DNA of 56,741 bases from an uncultured Ellagibacter sp. (GTDB lineage Bacteria; Actinomycetota; Coriobacteriia; Coriobacteriales; Eggerthellaceae). Below are positions 54,495 through 56,741 of this stretch, one piece after another (the first letter of the stretch is position 1; each line of letters starts with the position of its first letter). The stretch covers positions 1 through 56,741 of the forward strand of contig CAKUGU010000010.1 in NCBI GenBank assembly GCA_934654815.1, read 5' to 3'. The translations under genes and the position numbers were made by a program. The notes beneath the pieces are model-generated. The model had not been told where the DNA came from. It made no database searches and saw only the letters and a program-made list of their open reading frames with translations.

Positions 54495-54764
54495 CTAGCG
54501 GTTGCGGCGGTCGCCACGGCCGCTCACGGCGGGAACCGCGTAGGGCATCAGGGCCATTTCGCGAGCGCGCTTCACGGCGTTCGCGATGTCACGCTGGTGC
54601 TGGGTGCAGGCACCCGTCACGCGGCGCGGCTTGATCTTACCGCGGTCGGTCACATACTTGCGCAGCATCTGCGTGTCCTTGTAGTCGATGTACTCGACAT
54701 CTTCCTTGCAGAACTGGCAGAACTTGCGACGCGGCTGCTTCGCGTAATCTGACGTTTTCTTCAA
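54495..54764 (-). CDS. rpsR: Ribosomal protein bS18, TTG start
   Basis: This small-subunit protein has 89 residues. It keeps [16 protein letters not shown] with two cysteines near the N-terminus and the conserved KIKPRRVTG. The N-terminus [13 protein letters not shown] is only reached from a TTG at 54764. That codon has AAGGAATACTAAG in front, overlapping the ssb stop, so TTG is the likely start. bS18 pairs with bS6, whose gene opens the operon. Confidence 0.95.
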   Translation of the reverse strand: MKKTSDYAKQPRRKFCQFCKEDVEYIDYKDTQMLRKYVTDRGKIKPRRVTGACTQHQRDIANAVKRAREMALMPYAVPAVSGRGDRRNR

Positions 54765-54775
54765 CTTAGTATTCC

Positions 54776-55255
54776 TTAGAACGGGATGTCTTCATCATAG
54801 ACTGAGGAAGAGGCATTGATGGTCGGCGCGGCTGCGGGCTGCTGGTAGCTGTTCTGCTGGGCAGATTGGTAACCACCCTGCTGACCGTAGCTCTGGCCGG
54901 ACGAGTACTGGGCATCGGAAGAGGAGTTGCGGCTCGACATGAACTCGAGCTCGTCCACGATCACTTCGATCTTGGAGCGCTTCTGCCCATCGCGTTCCCA
55001 CTGGCTCCAGCGCAGCTTGCCCTCGATCGCCACCTTCGTGCCCTTGGACAGGTACCTGCTCAAAGACTCGGCGCGGGCGCCGAACATGGTGCAATCGATG
55101 AAGTTCGGGTAGTCTTCCCACTCGCCGGTTTGCTGGTTCTTGCGACGGTCGTTGACCGCCACGCCGAAACCGAGAACGGGAAAGCCGCTTGCCGTGCTGC
55201 GAAGCTCGGGGTCGCGAGTCAAGTTTCCGCTGATGATAACTCTGTTGATGCTCAT
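54776..55255 (-). CDS. ssb: Single-stranded DNA-binding protein
   Basis: SSB coats single-stranded DNA in replication and repair. It has 159 residues. An OB fold (1-110) starts [18 protein letters not shown] and includes [19 protein letters not shown] Gln/Ser/Gly/Tyr-rich linker leads to the conserved acidic tip DEDIPF that recruits partner proteins. It is the second gene of the operon, 49 bases after rpsF. Confidence 0.97.
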   Translation of the reverse strand: MSINRVIISGNLTRDPELRSTASGFPVLGFGVAVNDRRKNQQTGEWEDYPNFIDCTMFGARAESLSRYLSKGTKVAIEGKLRWSQWERDGQKRSKIEVIVDELEFMSSRNSSSDAQYSSGQSYGQQGGYQSAQQNSYQQPAAAPTINASSSVYDEDIPF

Positions 55256-55304
55256 TGCTTTTGCCTCTTCTCATGTGCCGGGCGCATGCGCCCTTAAGCT
55301 CTTG

Positions 55305-55598
55305 TTAGTCGCGATCTTCGCGCTTCACGATCATGTGGCGGACCACAGCGTCGTTGATACGCAGGACGCGATCGAGCTCGGCAACGCTCTGAGGATTAGC
55401 GTGGAAGTCGACGAGGGTGTAGTCACCGTCGGTCAGACCGTTGATCTCGTAAGCGAGTTTACGCTTGCCCCACTCGTCGACGTTGTCGACCTTGCCTTCA
55501 GACTCAGCGATCGTGGTCTCGATTCGCTTCATGACGGCAACGCGGCCTTCGTCGGAAATGGTCGGGGCGACAAAAAACAGCAGTTCGTAAGCCTTCAT
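55305..55598 (-). CDS. rpsF: Ribosomal protein bS6
   Basis: This small-subunit protein has 97 residues, first gene of the rpsF-ssb-rpsR-rplI operon. The family fold is seen in MKAYELLFFVAPTISDE, WGKRKLAYEINGL and VLRINDAVVRHMIVKREDRD. ATG at 55598 has AAAGGAGGTGAGCTG; the longer upstream frame overlaps the leader hairpin. The bS6:bS18 complex probably binds that leader to control the operon. Confidence 0.97.
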   Translation of the reverse strand: MKAYELLFFVAPTISDEGRVAVMKRIETTIAESEGKVDNVDEWGKRKLAYEINGLTDGDYTLVDFHANPQSVAELDRVLRINDAVVRHMIVKREDRD

Positions 55599-55623
55599 CA
55601 GCTCACCTCCTTTGGACTTTACG

Positions 55624-55658
55624 GCTCTGGGCCCGGTGAAGGCAGTTTCACCCAGAGC
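55624..55658 (-). promoter_or_regulatory. S6:S18-type autoregulatory leader hairpin of rpsF
   Basis: On the minus strand GCTCTGGG-TGAA-(6-base loop)-TTCA-CCGGG-CCCAGAGC folds into two stems separated by a one-sided CCGGG bulge. A CCG in a 3' bulge is the hallmark of the bacterial S6:S18 operon leader. It ends 25 bases before the rpsF ATG. A promoter candidate TTCCCA-N17-TAATAT lies upstream (55675-55703). No gene is seen in 55704-55888. Confidence 0.75.
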
Positions 55659-55888
55659 AGGATATAGCCTGTCTATATTACCCTGGGATACGCTTCTTGG
55701 GAAGAGCGCATGTCGCCTTGCCGATCGAACCACACATATCGCCCACATGTGCCGAGCTCGACAATCGGCAGGGTAACGAGGGATTCCCGCGCAGAGCGCG
55801 CTTAGGATTGCCGCGAGGGCCGCGAGCGGCAATCTCGCGGGCGGACGAAAAGCCGCGCAGGAGCCCTCAAACGGCGCGGAGAAGAAAC

Positions 55889-55920
55889 GAGGGCCCGGCG
55901 TCTTTCAACGCCGGGCCCTC
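55889..55920 (-). terminator. Terminator of the acidic hypothetical gene
   Basis: Perfect 12-bp stem GAGGGCCCGGCG/CGCCGGGCCCTC with an 8-base loop, 38 bases after the stop on the minus strand, followed by GTTTCTTCTC. Confidence 0.8.
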
Positions 55921-55958
55921 GAAAAGCCGCACGATTTCAACAGCGAGATGCAGGTCGG

Positions 55959-56480
55959 TTATTCCTCGCCGTCTTCGTCGACGTCGTCGACGAGGTACTT
56001 CTCGTCGATCTCGTCCTCACCGTAGTCGACGCCGCTCTTAAGGCCCGCCATGAAGTTGGGAGCCTCGCCGATGTAGGCCGCCTCGTCTTCGAAGGAGTAG
56101 TTGCCCTCGTCGTCCACCTCATAGACGTACCCGACGGCATAGCCGGTTTCCGCGCCGGGAATGCCGCCCTCGGCGATGACGACGTCTTTCGTGCCGTCGT
56201 CGGTTTCGACGTAGCCGTCATAGCAGAACGCGTAGGCGTCGGCGCCGCGCGCTCCTTCGACGGTGTGCTTCGCGAGCGCATAGCATTCGTCGGAAGAGTC
56301 GCCCGGATGCGTTTCGATGAACAGGTTCTCCTTCACGACGAGCGCCGTGAAGGGAACGAGATCCTCGCCATCGGTCATTTTGTCTTTCGCCTCGTCGAGA
56401 GCGAAGATGAGCACGCTTTCGAGCGTTTCGGGGATTTCGGGAACTTCGTCCAATTCGGATTCAACAACACGGTCGGCCAT
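55959..56480 (-). CDS. Acidic hypothetical protein
   Basis: These 173 residues are very acidic, without a signal peptide or membrane helix. Recognisable pieces are SVLIFALDEAKDKMTDGEDL, LVVKENLFIETHPGD and YAFCYDGYVETDDGTKDVVI. They suggest a small alpha/beta domain, followed by an Asp/Glu-rich tail (DEIDEKYLVDDVDEDGEE). I do not recognise the family. ATG at 56480 follows CGAAGGAGCGACCTT. It is a single gene with its own terminator. Confidence 0.75.
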   Translation of the reverse strand: MADRVVESELDEVPEIPETLESVLIFALDEAKDKMTDGEDLVPFTALVVKENLFIETHPGDSSDECYALAKHTVEGARGADAYAFCYDGYVETDDGTKDVVIAEGGIPGAETGYAVGYVYEVDDEGNYSFEDEAAYIGEAPNFMAGLKSGVDYGEDEIDEKYLVDDVDEDGEE

Positions 56481-56584
56481 AAGGTCGCTCCTTCGTTTGC
56501 GGTTTCTTCGATTCGTAAAGTGTAATCCACTCGAAAGGTCTTGGAAAGCAACGGCCAAGGAACGCATAGGCCTGAACACGAAAA

Positions 56585-56605
56585 GAGCCCGCTATTCGCA
56601 GGCTC
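56585..56605 (-). terminator. Terminator for a gene beyond the window
   Basis: On the minus strand GAGCC-(mismatch)-GC pairs with GC-GGCTC around a 5-base loop and is followed by TTTTCGTG. It probably ends a minus-strand transcript that enters from the right edge. Confidence 0.5.
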
Positions 56606-56689
56606 GCTCGATTCTAACTGGCGGAGGAGGAAGGGGTTCATGCGGCCGCTTCGCGACCGCCTACCCCTCCCTCGCAAGCTCGGTCGGGC

Positions 56690-56734
56690 GAATTCCTAAA
56701 AACGTGCCACTGGCACGTTTTCTTAACGGAATTC
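56690..56734. repeat. Nested palindrome at the right edge
   Basis: The outer arms GAATTCC (56690-56696) and GGAATTC (56728-56734) enclose the near-perfect AAAACGTGCCA-C-TGGCACGTTTT (56699-56721). No gene is visible between 56606 and the edge. It could be a terminator or the edge of another nested-palindrome element. Confidence 0.5.
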
Positions 56735-56741
56735 CACCTCA

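Noticed and set aside
56620..56660. tRNA-Ser-like 3' end (CTTCCTCCTCCGCCA on the minus strand)
   Set aside because: No matching 5' acceptor strand, T-loop or anticodon arm could be folded, so it is not called as a tRNA or att site.

Overview
The window is about 63-65% GC chromosome. Several things point to an anaerobic gut actinobacterium of the Coriobacteriia, most likely Eggerthellaceae. These are the dnaK-grpE-dnaJ-hspR-clpB order with a MerR-type HspR, two polytopic membrane proteins ending in a LuxR helix-turn-helix, an S-layer-homology surface protein, an LPXTG/class C sortase pilus locus, and redox genes (HdrD-like Fe-S protein, ApbE, HypE, NikR). I cannot name the species from the sequence.

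Layout. 1-5.8 kb: heat-shock operon on the minus strand (clpB runs off the left edge) with a near-consensus promoter. 6.0-9.1 kb: PdxR regulator divergent from pdxS-pdxT (vitamin B6). 9.2-12.2 kb: a 2[4Fe-4S] ferredoxin, an isolated hypE and an arsenite methyltransferase. 12.5-16.4 kb: a Tat/lipoprotein substrate-binding protein, ATPase, permease and a DUF5714-like protein, probably one operon. 16.8-25.3 kb: a 2256-residue LRR/SLH surface protein divergent from a membrane LuxR regulator, with a perfect 10-bp dyad between them. 25.6-28.6 kb: nikR with a small partner gene, a hypothetical gene and an Fe-S oxidoreductase. 28.9-34.3 kb: an ABC-2 exporter divergent from a second membrane LuxR gene followed by apbE. 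34.5-40.3 kb: a sortase-assembled pilus locus whose first pilin gene is split at a run of ten Cs. 40.6-43.2 kb: secA. 43.6-43.7 kb: tRNA-Phe. 43.8-53.8 kb (minus): prepilin peptidase, a radical SAM HemN/HemW-like protein, purD, purA, a YhaN/SbcD-type repair pair and dnaB. 53.9-55.6 kb (minus): rplI, rpsR, ssb and rpsF with an S6:S18-type leader hairpin. 56.0-56.5 kb: an acidic hypothetical gene.

Two patterns run across the window. First, at least four intergenic regions carry roughly 100-190-bp nested palindromes. Three have 28-35-bp imperfect inverted ends and inner hairpins, like non-autonomous mobile elements or folded RNAs. Second, the surface-exposed systems carry visible switching or dosage devices: a C10 tract in a pilin gene, a terminator-like hairpin between the major pilin and the sortases, and a palindromic operator next to the membrane LuxR gene. 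No rRNA, CRISPR array, transposase or phage gene was seen.
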